A DNA stretch of 64,000 bases, taken from the NCBI GenBank assembly GCA_940671915.1, contig CALNVZ010003430.1:18598930-18662929 (forward strand), written 5' to 3'. Under the pieces are notes generated by a model, which was not told the DNA's origin, searched no databases, and saw nothing but the letters and a program-made list of their open reading frames with translations. The DNA comes from Paracentrotus lividus. Lineage: Eukaryota > Echinodermata > Echinoidea > Camarodonta > Echinidae. Shown here one piece after another: positions 24,335-35,019 of this stretch. Positions within the stretch are counted from its first letter, which is position 1. Every line of letters begins with the position of its first letter. The position numbers and the translations under genes were made by a program.

Positions 24335-25024
24335 CTTAAATATGAAAGGAGTAAAAGGGAAAATGTGGAGCCGTTAATGTTTATACGATTACCAATGGGC
24401 GCCGAACTTAAACCGTTACATATAGAGTTATTTGGGGTTTTTATGCGCGGTTTTAATAGGGCAATTCGTCACCGTCTCGTTACGGTACTAAATTATCAAT
24501 TTAAAACTACTTTGCTGGTATTTCTGAAATGCTTAACTCTCCATCCAAGTGTAAATATAATTTTCAGCCAGTTTTATAAATCTGGTAAAGAACGGTTGAG
24601 AAGTATTCGCCTTATGCTACAGTCACACAGACACTTACGTTTAGTTACGTATTTGTTGATTTATCCTTCTTTAATCTTCTATTCTACAATTTCTTATGTA
24701 TTTCTTTGTTTTATTGGATGAATGAAATTATCACTATTTCCACTGCAGACTATGATGGGAAGGCATCCGTGGGGATCCGCAAAAAAAGAAAATAATTTTT
24801 GGACTCAACTGGACGTAACTCAACGTAAGTGTCTGTGTGACTGTAGCATTACATTTACTGCGCCTACAAATTTACGCATTGTTGAACACCAAGAGGTACT
24901 AAAAGGAAATACGCGTGGTCTATGGTTAAAACTCAATATAGATTGTTTAACAGTTTCGCAAAGAAATAAGGCCCATGTAATTAAGCAAAGGTGCCAAGAT
25001 AAGGGCAAAGGAAAATATAGGTAG
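24335..25024 (+). pseudogene. Unidentified ORF interrupted by a MITE
   Basis: An open frame runs from just after a TGA (24332-24334) through LPMGAELKPLHIELFGVF and SQFYKSGKERLRSIRL up to 24614. The 234-bp MITE (24615-24848) then intervenes. If the MITE and one copy of its TTA target are ignored, the same frame continues from 24852 without a stop (APTNLRIVEHQEVL, VIKQRCQDKGKGKYR) to TAG at 25022-25024. The whole is about 150 codons. Preservation of frame across the insertion argues that this was coding when the MITE arrived. Codons are AT-rich with several CGT/ACG, unlike nearby exon candidates. I do not recognise the protein; a fragment of a larger mobile or viral gene is possible. As it stands it is disrupted, unless the MITE is read through. 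Confidence 0.5.
24615..24848. mobile_element. 234-bp MITE, PIF/Harbinger type, copy 2
   Basis: Same termini as the copy at 7457 (TGCTACAGTCACACAGACAC and complement) and identical total length. The target duplication is a perfect TTA (24612-24614 and 24849-24851), diagnostic of the TWA-targeting PIF/Harbinger group. The interior matches copy 1 except for a diverged patch about 40-85 bp in from the left end. Confidence 0.9.
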
Positions 25025-25287
25025 GGTATACAGGCCTACGTGTATATCAAAAGTTTTATATACCAGAAAAGGGAAAATTCACTTTTGTATTGCCAACCCT
25101 CCAGCGACTATAATCACACATAATAGAATAAAACCGTTGTACCCCAAGACAACAACAACAACAACCAAAAAAAGCAAAACAAAGGCTCCAAACAAATATA
25201 TCTGAGATCGTTTATCGTGCATTGACGTAGCCATGTAACAAAAAAATTAACTCCATGTGGATTCCATAATCCCACGCTTCTAACAGC

Positions 25288-25582
25288 CATTGGCGGCGAT
25301 CCCGGAGGGGGGGGGACGTGTCCCCCCCCCCCTCGATTTTTAAAGCTTTAATATATTTTTATGTAGTGATTAGCTTGTGAAGCTAATAAAGAGGTAAAAT
25401 GTATGTGAAATACAATGCTAAATGTTATTATAAGGCAAAATTTTCGGCTCGCGCTTCGCGCTCGCAAACATTTTCATTAGTTTCTGCCTAATGTGCGAAG
25501 TATGCGAATTTTGAGTGTATTATTTTTCACTTTCGGGTGTTCCCCCCCCCCCCCAAGTCGTGACATGAAATCACCGCGCTTG
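25288..25582. mobile_element. 295-bp hAT-type MITE, copy 1
   Basis: The element starts CATTGGCGGCGATCCCGG and ends ATCACCGCGCTTG, which are imperfect inverted termini. A perfect 8-bp duplication CTAACAGC lies at 25280-25287 and 25583-25590, the hallmark length for hAT insertion. The interior carries G8-ACGTGTC-C11 near the left end and GGCTCGCGCTTCGCGCTCG in the middle. It shares GTGATTAGCTTGTGAAGC and following text with the copy at 29657. Confidence 0.88.
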
Positions 25583-25609
25583 CTAACAGCACACTGATAT
25601 AATTCAATC

Positions 25610-25740
25610 AGTGCCCTGTAACATAAAAGAGATACGATCAAGCTTACGATTAATTTGTAACTCTTAGTTCACAGTTTACCATAGACTTACGATTAAAATC
25701 AATCGTAAGATTGGTCGTATCTTTTATGTTACAGGGCACT
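25610..25740. mobile_element. 131-bp MITE
   Basis: AGTGCCCTGTAACATAAAAG (25610) is mirrored by the complement at the right end, and the arms continue through GATACGA-CAA and TTACGATT, so nearly the whole element folds on itself. AATC flanks both ends and may be a 4-bp target duplication. It sits 20 bp beyond the duplication of the neighbouring hAT MITE. GCCCTGTAACATA recurs at 63676, a possible half copy. Confidence 0.8.
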
Positions 25741-26100
25741 AATCTTGAACATTCAAAACAAATGATGCGCTTATATCTTATCACGTACTGTTCACGCAGC
25801 TGAAATGGATTCTTCGTACCATGTCAGCCGAGCAAAATGGGCGCTTTTCAACAAAATTCAGATGTGAGACAGGTGTCTAAATATTATCTGGATCTTATAA
25901 CACAGGTATGAACTTTTTGAAGAGATGCAACGTTAAATTTCCAACACAAACTTAGAAAAGTTTGTAGGCTTATTGTTTATAAGACAAACTTCTATCGATT
26001 TCATTCGATTTCGATTTACGTATTTTATGTATTTGTTCGAGATTCTGAAACTCAGAGTTGCTTCTCTCTGGTGTAGCCATGCAGTGTATGTTCCGATGTG

Positions 26101-26472
26101 GTGTCAACTTAACACCTTAGGTTTTGAAAGTGCAGTGAATAATCATCATCCTTTCATTCTGCAATCTTCAATCATCATAATTGACAAGTGCTTATCGCTC
26201 ATCACGGTTTTAATTATCGCATTTCTCCTCTTTGAACTTGAATGTGATAATTTTATGAAGCCTGGAAATCGAAGTATGGGAACTGTACTAAAGTGTCAAC
26301 CTAACACCTTAGGTTTTGAAAGTGCAGTGAATAAGCATCGTCCATTCATTCTTCAATCTTCAATCATCATTAATGACAAGTGCTTATCGCTCAGCACGGC
26401 TTTAATTATCGTCCTTCTCCTCTTTGACAATGTTTGAACTTGAATGTGATATTGTAAGCCTGGAAAACGAAG
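26101..26472. repeat. 192-bp tandem duplication
   Basis: Two head-to-tail copies begin GTGTCAACTTAACACCTTAG at 26101 and GTGTCAACCTAACACCTTAG at 26293, and stay alignable to TGAACTTGAATGTGATA and AAGCCTGGAAA. A plus-strand frame (25973-26437) stays open through both copies, giving two versions of the text NTLGFESAVN and LQSSIII. A unit of 192 is a multiple of three, so this may be automatic. Small differences and one indel separate the copies. Confidence 0.88.
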
Positions 26473-26655
26473 CCTGGCTTCATTCATGAAAAAATACTCC
26501 AATGCCTTATGCCATCCGTATGTCTGCCCTCTGACCTATGTTATTAGCATTTCCTCGAAATGCAGTCCAAATTTAGGAGCGGGATCGTCTTTCACTCTCA
26601 CTTATCCCTTTCCAAAACAGGATGAAAGAGAAGGAATTAACATTAAGTCAAACTT

Positions 26656-27082
26656 TGGGTGTGTTCAATGTCGATTTTCAAATTTAAACAGCAACATGAA
26701 TCATGATACAAAACGCGATTACAAAACACAGAACACAAACACGATCAGCGGTGCACCATTCAGTGTCGAAAATTGAAAGCTGATTAAATCTGGATTATCT
26801 TTAATTCCCCGCTCTCAACTTTGCAATGCTGATTGTCTTTAAATTCCAAGATCGTGTTTCAAAACGCACCCTTTTCGGCGTTTAAATTTTCCTCCGAATC
26901 GAGATCTGAAAAACGTTTACTTTTACGACCGGGAATGGAATGACAATGAACACACACTTTAATTGTTTCTCTATTATATCTGCGTTTTCTAAATGCGTTT
27001 TTGTATCATGATTCATGTTGCCGTTTAAATCTAAAAATCGATGTGCCGTTTAAATTTGAAAATCGACATTGAACACAACTAA
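26656..27082. mobile_element. 427-bp TIR element with a duplicated right arm
   Basis: TGTGTTCAATGTCGATTTTC at 26660 and AACATGAATCATGATACAAA near 26691-26713 reappear as complements at 27003-27077. The right arm holds an extra block of about 28 bp, a tandem copy of the AAATCGATGTGCCGTTTAAAT-like segment. The interior contains GAATCGAGATC and other short motifs. It is non-coding; the open frame at 26486-26776 crosses the left arm. Confidence 0.78.
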
Positions 27083-27324
27083 ATATAAGTTCACAAAGAC
27101 GCAAGTTCATGCAAGGGTCTACATACTTGGCAAGCCATGTATGATCTTGATTCCAGATGGGGTGATGTATCCAGAATGATACACCCCTGGAGCACCCCCT
27201 CTTAATTATTTCAGAACATTAAATAAAATAAAAAATCTTATCAATGTTTTGGTGCAACCTTTTTTGCGCTCCTCTTTTCCATGAAATTTTTGAAATAATC
27301 AAGCAAACTAAAGATGATTATATA

Positions 27325-28376
27325 CAGGGTGACCCAGAAAAAAGGAAACCCAAGTTTGATCATCAATAATTTAAAAAATATTACCATGGTGATTATAAAA
27401 TTTATATCACTGGAAAGTGCAACTCATTACCATTTTAATGATACCCCGCTCAGCTCACCAATGTCACGCATCACTGAACCTCATTGTTTTGAAAATGTCT
27501 TGCAAAATTGTGAGTGGTTCACTTTCACGCTCATTGAGATGGGTTGCTGCAATGTGCCTAAAAAGGGAACCCAACTTTCATCATCAATCATTTTAAAAAC
27601 ATGACAGTAGTGATTATGACGTTTATATCACTAGAAAGTGCCACTCATTATCATTGTATTGATATCTCTTTCAGCTCACCAATGTCACGCATCACTGAAC
27701 CCCATTGTTCTGAAAATATCTTGCAAAATTGTGATTGATGCACTGTCATGCTTCTTACATTATCCATGGGGAAATGAAGGTTCTCTGGGTTGTCGTGACC
27801 AGTAACATGTTGAAATTACCTGGATGGTAAGATTAAAGGACTAAATAAGTAAAAATTTCCAACCCATTTATCAATCTCATTTATTTTTAGTCACTGGAAT
27901 GCTTTACTTAGATTTGTTAGGAATCTTTGAAGCAACTCATCTCAAGGAGCATGAAAGAGAACCTATCACAATTTTGCGAGACAATTTTCAAAACAATGGG
28001 GTTCAGTGATGCATGATATTGGTGAGCTGAGAGAGGTATCATTAGAATGATAATGAGTTGTACTTTCCAGTGATATTAAATTCTTAATCACCACTGAAAT
28101 ATTCTTGAAGTTATTGATGATCAAAGTTGGGTTTCCTTTCCAGGCACATTCACACAAACCTTCTCAAGGTGCATGAAAGTGAACCACGCACAATTTTACA
28201 AGACTTTTTCAAAACAATGGGGTTTAGTGATACGTGACATTGGTGAGGTGAGCGAGGTATCATTAGAATGGTAATGAGTTGCACTTTACAGTGATATAAA
28301 TTTCATAATCACCATTGGAATTTTTTTGAAATTATTGTTGATCAAAGTTGGGTTTCCTTTTTTCGGAAACACCCTG
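27325..28376. mobile_element. 1052-bp foldback built of four related units (TA-flanked)
   Basis: The ends are CAGGGTGACCCAGAAAAAAG and CTTTTTTCGGAAACACCCTG, each flanked by TA (27323-27324, 28377-28378), as in Tc1/mariner elements. Each arm contains two head-to-tail units of about 190-215 bp. Their signature blocks are GGAAACCCAA, TATATCACTGGAAAGTGC, AGCTCACCAATGTCACGC and TGCAAAATTGTGA. The left arm is direct (27342-27745) and the right arm inverted (27945-28360), with a spacer of about 200 bp that is mostly unrelated. It has no transposase. Frames at 27314 and 27966 are arm sequence. Confidence 0.92.
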
Positions 28377-28850
28377 TATATCAAAACTTGTTTCCGGTCA
28401 TGATTATTATGGCACATTTGCTCGGCACCCCTACTGGAAAACAATACACGCCGGACAGGGTGCTGACAGAAGTGAACGTCGTTAATATGGAAGATTATTG
28501 GAGAGTTTTACCTCCAGTTGTATAGGGCGCCTCACCCTTTTTCTCTCTCTCTTCCCCCTTTTTTTTCTAAATTATTGTATTTGTCCCTCTCCTACTTTTT
28601 TATTGACCTCCATTCCCAATTCAAATTTATTTGAGAGGACACCATTTTGCATGAGCCACTCCTCCCCATTCTCACAAATCTTGCTACAATTATCTTGAGG
28701 CTCTTTCATCTTGGCTGATATTTCAACTCGTACCTTGAAAATGTGTCTACTCCTCCTGCACCGCCGTCGTTTTTAAATGTTTGTCATAAAAATATTTCAA
28801 AGTTTTAAATTTTAAAATTAATGATACATGCAAATGTTAATTTTTTAGAG

Positions 28851-29656
28851 TGGAGTATTTGTCCAAGGGGTAGTTGTCCGGGGGTATTTACAGAGGGTGG
28901 TTGTCCGAGGGTATATACCAAGAGTAGTTGTCGGGGGTATTTATCAAGGGTAGTTGTCCGGGGGTATTTACTGAGGGTAGCTGTCCTGGAGTATTTAGCA
29001 AGGGTAGTTGTCCTGGGGTATTTATCAGAGGGTAGCTGTCCTGGGGTATTTAGCAAGGGTAGTTGTCCTGGGGTATTTATCAGAGGGTAGTCTGTCCTGG
29101 GGTATTAGCAAGGGTATTGTCCTGGGGTATTTATCAGAGGTAGCTGTCCTGGGGTATTTAGCAAGGGTAGTTGTCCTGGGAATTTATTCGAGGGTAGTTT
29201 GTCTGGGGTATTTAGCAAGGGTAGTTGTCCTGGGGTATTTATCAGAGGGTAGCTGTCCTGGGGTAGTTAGCAAAGGTAGTTTCCTGGGGTATTTAGGGCG
29301 AGGGTAGCTGTCCTGGGGTATTTATCAGAGGGTAGCTGCCCTGGGGTATTTAGCAAGGGTAGTTGTCCTGGGGTATTTACTGAGGGAGTTGTCCTGGGGT
29401 GTATACCAAGGGTGGTGTCAGGGGTATTTACTGAGGGTAGTTGTCGGGGGTATTTATCAAGGGTAGCTGTCTCTGGGGTATTTACTGAGGTAGTTGTCCT
29501 GGGTATATACCAAGGGTGGTTGTCAGGGGTATTTACAGAGGGTGGTTGTCCGGGATGTACCGAGGGTAGTTGTCCGGGTTAGGCCTATATACCAAGGGTG
29601 GTTGTCCGGGGGTGTATATACCAGGGTATTTATTATCCTGGGTTATTGACCAAGGG
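28851..29656. repeat. G-rich minisatellite, 27-28 bp units
   Basis: About thirty imperfect units of the type GGGTAGTTGTCCTGGGGTATTTA plus TCAGA or GCAA. In the central part two variants alternate, giving a dimeric period of about 55 bp. The plus strand is strongly G-over-C biased, with repeated GGG/GGGG runs. Plus-strand frames give a peptide repeat of the type GYLSEGSCPGV, which is a consequence of the nearly 27-bp unit and not evidence for a protein. Confidence 0.96.
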
Positions 29657-30010
29657 CATTGGGCGCGATCCCGGGGGGACGGGGGGACGTGTCCTCCCCC
29701 CCCTCGATTTTTTTTCTGGGGCGGATCGTCCCCCCCCCTCGATTTTTAAACTTAACATATTTTTATGTAGTGATTAGCTTGTGAAGCTAATAAAGAGGTA
29801 AAATATATGTGAAATACAATGCTAAATGTTATTATAAGGCAAATTTTCGGCTCGCGCTATTTTTTTTTTTTTTTTTTTTTTTTTTCTTTTTTTATTTTTC
29901 TTTTTTTTTTTTTTTTTTTTTTTTTTCGCGCTTCAAGCAAACATTTCATTAAAGTTTCAGTGCTAATGTGGGCGAAGTATGGCGATTTTGACATGAAATC
30001 GCCGCGCTTG
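29657..30010. mobile_element. 354-bp hAT-type MITE, copy 2, inside the minisatellite
   Basis: It is related to the element at 25288 along its length (CGCGATCCCGG start, GTGATTAGCTTGTGAAGC, GCCGCGCTTG end), but carries a partial duplication of the C-rich left part and a long interrupted T run (about 29870-29926) splitting the GGCTCGCGC segment. The 8-bp target ACCAAGGG is repeated at 29649-29656 and 30011-30018 and is itself a minisatellite word, so insertion occurred into the array. Confidence 0.88.
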
Positions 30011-30062
30011 ACCAAGGGTATATTAAGTTGTCCGAGGGCCTGTATCGAGGGTAGTTGTCCGG
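30011..30062. repeat. Minisatellite, distal remnant
   Basis: ACCAAGGGTATATTAAGTTGTCCGAGGG and GAGGGTAGTTGTCCGG continue the array interrupted by the MITE. Confidence 0.85.
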
Positions 30063-32430
30063 ATATAACTTTGATTATCTTGTTTATCATTAGAAAGGGG
30101 TGGCAGAGTGAAAACAACAAGATAATAGTCTTTTCGACCCTTCATGCTCCAATTGTTAACTTTGTTGGTTTCTTTTTTTTTAACGTTTTGTAACTAAAAT
30201 GCAATCGTCGCTGTGATGTATTGGTCAACGATGGCGCTGTTTTACTGTCGACACTCGACAGAGCTGTCTATAAAAAAATAACAAATAAAAAATAAATAAA
30301 AAAAATCATATATTTCTACTTTCATGCCCAATTAAAGTTTGACCGCTATTAATTTAGTAAGCGGGGGTTATTTTGAATGTTTAAAATGAATTCTCTGAAA
30401 ATAAACTGATGAAGATAATCATATACTTTTTTTTTATAAATTAAACACGGTTATTCACATACAGTGAGGCTGAGAAAGAGAGGGGAGATAGAGGGGAAGG
30501 GCTATACTAGCCTATATCTCACTACTACTGTAATATATCACTTAATGCTCTTAAGTGCAGCTTAGTTTCGAAAATCTAGGATTTAACCCCAAAAATACCA
30601 AATTGCTTTCCTGAGACAGGTACTAATTCCACATCGAATATTATTTGCAAATATTTTACTGAGACGCAAAGACTATACATTCATATAGGGCATACAACAT
30701 TTACTCCGACGCAATTAGCACTGAAACACACTTGCTTTTTCTTTAAACAACTTTCACTTGGAATCTCATAAATATAATACATTAACATGGTTTCCTATAT
30801 TCATGGCAGTGCCATATTGTATATTCCATGATAGAAATGCGAGGATTAATTTTTGCCGTGCAAATTTAATTTTTCTTACATTATGATAAATTACTTTATC
30901 TTATACACCAGATTTACTATAATTATACAGATTGGATCATGCTCTACAATGTGAAAAGTTTATTACATATAAACTTCTGTCAAAATTATTGCAACATTAA
31001 CAGAGCTACAAATGCGTGGTTTTTATTTATTTTTGATTATTATTTTTATTTCAGTTTACAGTAAAATGTTGTTGTGGTTTTATTCGTAACCAGAGTGTTG
31101 GCGACTATTTTTTAAAAGTTAATATTGTGAAATGATAGCCGTCGGTTCAAAATGAACATTTAGATATTTAAAAAAAAAAATGTTTTTCTATCAAGTCGAA
31201 AAATTGACTTTTGGACCACTCAGTGAAAGTGAGTACCATATTTTTGGAATACGAATTTGGTTATGAGCTTTCTTTGATAATATTGCCTCAATAGGGCACA
31301 CATTTCAATTGATGCTCTGCTAAATTATCATTTGTGATTTATAGCAAAATACAAAATAGTAAAAATAGATGTAATTGCAATATCAGTATATGATCCTTAT
31401 TATCTATGTATAATTCGGTGAATTATGCTTGAAGAATAATTTAAGGGGATTAACCTTTCAAAAATGCAATTAATATAACCAATTTGAAACAATGACAAAA
31501 GTAATTATTAAAGTCAATAATTTCCAAATGCCAACAAAAATGAATTAACCCAGAGAAATGAACGCTGTCGGCGACAATTGTAATGTTTTTTTGTTTTTTT
31601 GTGCAAAATTTTAAGTGCTGTCAATACATACCAATGATGCAATTACATTATTTGTATTTGAAATCAAAGTTCAGTTCATTATCCAAACATTGAAGAACAT
31701 CCTATGATTAATCACTGGGAATTCCACATAATTGACGTAATTGTCACGTGATGAAAAGAGCGGCAAGTTAGTTTATGACATATTGAAGCCATGTGCATGA
31801 CTGTGTTTTCCCCGATTATTATTGGTATATTATTCTATACAGTGTGTATTGAAAATATGAAGACCCAAATTTGCTTCTTATCAAAAGTTTTATAAACATA
31901 TTTGGATCTTGAAATGTATTCCTTCATAACTCCAACTCTGTCTATTGATTCATCATCTATTCTTTAAACGCCAGGTATGACTGAGCACTATTATATTAAA
32001 GCAGTTTTGTCACTATTTCAAATACTGGTTCTACAGTCCATCATGATTGTGTCTGTATCATATGCCTACATGTATCTGATATCAAATCTTATTAACATTT
32101 TCTTTGTGATATCGATAGGTTGAAATAATATGGTGATTTTCTAGTTAATAGTAGAAATTTGTCTTTGTACCATTCAACAATAAATACATGTATATTAAGC
32201 TCTGGTAGCTACTTATCAAGAAGTCATTGACTGACTCTTGCATGAAATTAATGTATGTCATTCTACAAAGTAACAGTCAATGATTGTCTACTGATATTTT
32301 TCAACAACAACAAAAACTAAAAACTTTGTTAAAATTTCATGTCGGCCTTTTGTTTGAACACATGCTTGTATCTAGAATTAAAGTCCAATAATATATTCTA
32401 AAATTGATATCTTGTGTTTATTCACCTAGA
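30063..32430. other. Gene-free AT-rich DNA
   Basis: No coding-like segment is seen. GTCACGTGATGAAAAGAGCGG at 31743-31763 is nearly repeated at 32449-32469 (see the motif cluster there). Confidence 0.5.
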
Positions 32431-32438
32431 AATACCAC

Positions 32439-32494
32439 TGACGTCACTGTCACGTGATAAAAAGAGCGGGCATGACCAGTTTTCATATGCAAAT
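32439..32494. promoter_or_regulatory. Cluster of CRE, E-box and octamer motifs
   Basis: Within 56 bp lie TGACGTCA (32439-32446, full palindromic CRE/ATF site), CACGTG (32451-32456, E-box) and ATGCAAAT (32487-32494, POU octamer). An AAAGATGGCG word (32576-32585) follows downstream, near a YY1-type core. The GTCACGTGATAAAAAGAGCGG block has a close relative at 31743. These consensus words are known for the factor families; that they act here is inference. No transcript start or first exon was recognised nearby. Confidence 0.3.
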
Positions 32495-34612
32495 TAAACA
32501 AAACATACCGAAACGGGACGTTGATCCCCCCCCCCCCCCGTGATTAGTATTTGGTTGAATTTTTAGTACTCGACAAAAGATGGCGTTATTTTAGTACGAG
32601 TGTATGGTATAGAGCACACACCTGTAACTGCCTCTCAATAGACCCCATGTGTTAAAAATGAGATTTGATAAAATCATTGAAAATAAGTGTTTGTATTGAA
32701 ATTCTTCAAACTTTGGGCTTTATTTGGTCAAATGTTTTTCTTAATCTTGTGAAAATATGAAGGGAGGTTTTTCTGCTCCTTTTTTTCTTTTTGTTGTTGT
32801 TGTTGTTAAAGGGGCTGGAGTAAAACAATACACCAAATAGACCGGTAACACTTTGGAGTACCTTAAGCAATGGTACTAATAAAATTCTGCCAAAATCCCA
32901 CTGGGACCAAGTTCTGATCTTTGAATGGACTCATCTGGACCATTAAAGATCCTTTTCAATTGTTGCAGAAAAAAAAATGTGTTTGAATACCTATCATTGA
33001 TTTTATATGATTTTTTAAAACAAAAATGACGTCATCTTTGGTAAGGGTCGGTGGGGCAATCTTTTATTGACAGGCGTGCAGCCTATAGTCATACCGGCGA
33101 AACTGATTTCAAACCGACACCAGACCGAACAACTTACTAGTAGTGGTAGGTTTGGAGTCGGTCTCGGATCGATTTGGCGATGTGATTCAGGTATAAAAAA
33201 TAGTACCCTGAATCTAAGTTCGATTATTAATATATATCTTACTCTCTGCCTCTCTGTATCCAGTGATCGGTCCAGGCGGGAGCGCAGGGGACACGGGCCC
33301 CTCTATTAAATCGGACATTTTGGGGGCAATAACCCCCCCCCCCCCATTTTTCAAATTTTCGTGCTGCGTCCCGTATTTTTATTTCCTGTATCAGCATAAT
33401 TATGATATCTGTTTATTCTTTTGACTTTATTTCTTTCTCTCTCTCTCTCTGCTTGCCTCCCCCTTTCTCTTTCCCTTTCTCTTTTTCAATCTTTACCCCT
33501 AACTGTACTGCTGTAGCTTTTTTGGTTTTTGGTTCTGAGTGGATCACCCCTTTAATACTTTTTGGATGTCATTATATCTTGTTCACCTCTAAAATCATTG
33601 GAAGATCTATTTCCACCACGCGTTATTCTCATTGTACGTATTTTAATTATTTCAACTGACGTGTATTAACGGAAAATGTTTGTTTATATAATACAATGTA
33701 TATGTATGTTATTTTGTACTTTGTTCACGAATGGAAATGAACTCAAATTGAATTTAATGTACATATTTTTAATCGTTTTGCACGGACTGCAATCCAATGA
33801 GTATGGTTGCAAAAAATATAATTATCAAAGAGCTCTCTCTCTCTCTCTCTTTCTTATTATAGTTTTGTCTGATCAAAGCTCACATATGCCCACTATTACA
33901 TAGCCCAAAAAGTATGGTGCGTGCGTTACGAATAATCCGATTATTTACTTTTTGATATAGGTTAATATTTTCTAGGAAATATTGTCTCACCGGGACGTGC
34001 TTTGAGGAAATGTCCTAAAATAGATCTCTTGTTTCTTTATTATCTTAACGCTGCAAATGTTATAAGCAAACTTGGGGTATATGAATTGACAAATATCATT
34101 TGTAATATTGAGCCATATTGAACTGCATATGGCAAATGTTGTATTGGATAAAAGCTAATCTTACCTGATTTTAACAGGAATTGATTTCAAAAGAGGTATA
34201 TTGTATAATTTCACTTACGAATAATGATCAATTGTTTTGTTATTGAAACCTGGGAACTTGTTTTTTGTTTGTTGTTGTTTTTTTTTAGAGGAGGGAAAAG
34301 GTATATATTTTCCATGATAAATGCAGAATTGCCTCAAAGAGTTGGAGGGGTAGTATTTTTAAAAGAAAAATAGTCTCTTTTTAGTCATCCGTTTACTTTA
34401 TCAAAGTGGGTTTTTTCAATACATAATAGTGGCTACCACTTAACGTTACAGGAAACCAAAGTTTAATTGTAATTACCCGCATCACCATGGAAAATCATTG
34501 AGAACCTGATATTAATTCAATGGCTGTAGTTTTAGACTATATGCCATGATTACTCGTCACTTGGAAAAAAGAAACCCAGTATTTCTAATTTTGACAAGTA
34601 TGATCGTTTTGC

Positions 34613-34643
<31 letters not shown>

Positions 34644-34646
34644 GGG
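34613..34646. repeat. T10G24 homopolymer junction
   Basis: A T run joins directly to 24 consecutive G residues. Similar T-to-G junctions occur at 23499, 53415 and 61811, and the complement at 2381 and 56011. Confidence 0.98.
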
Positions 34647-35019
34647 CTTGTGCCCCAATGCATCCGTCTGGATACATCATGAAACTCCTTTCCGACATTG
34701 ACGCTTACTCACTTACATCTTCAGTTCATGATACTTTTCAGTTTATTCTTTGGTGTTAATAAGTTTGGTTACCTATTGGCAACATTTCCAGAGCACCACT
34801 GTCAGTAATGACTAATTATTCCAACAGAGTTATCAGTTGTGAAATTGAAAGGACAACCTCCCCTTATCTCTAAAAAGCTGAATGGTTTAATGATTTTTTT
34901 CCTCCTTAAAAAAAAACCCAACATAATTATTAGATATTAAAAATGATTTTATGAATTATCAACATTTTTTGTTCCTCTCATTCATTTTTGTCTATAATAG
35001 GTCCACAGACCAATACACA

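Noticed and set aside
28805..29307. Frames with a repeating GYL-SEG-SCPG peptide
   Set aside because: They follow automatically from a unit near 27 bp and break where the unit length changes.
28851..29656. Possible CRISPR-like repeat array
   Set aside because: Units are contiguous and degenerate without unique spacers, and the DNA is clearly eukaryotic; it is a minisatellite.
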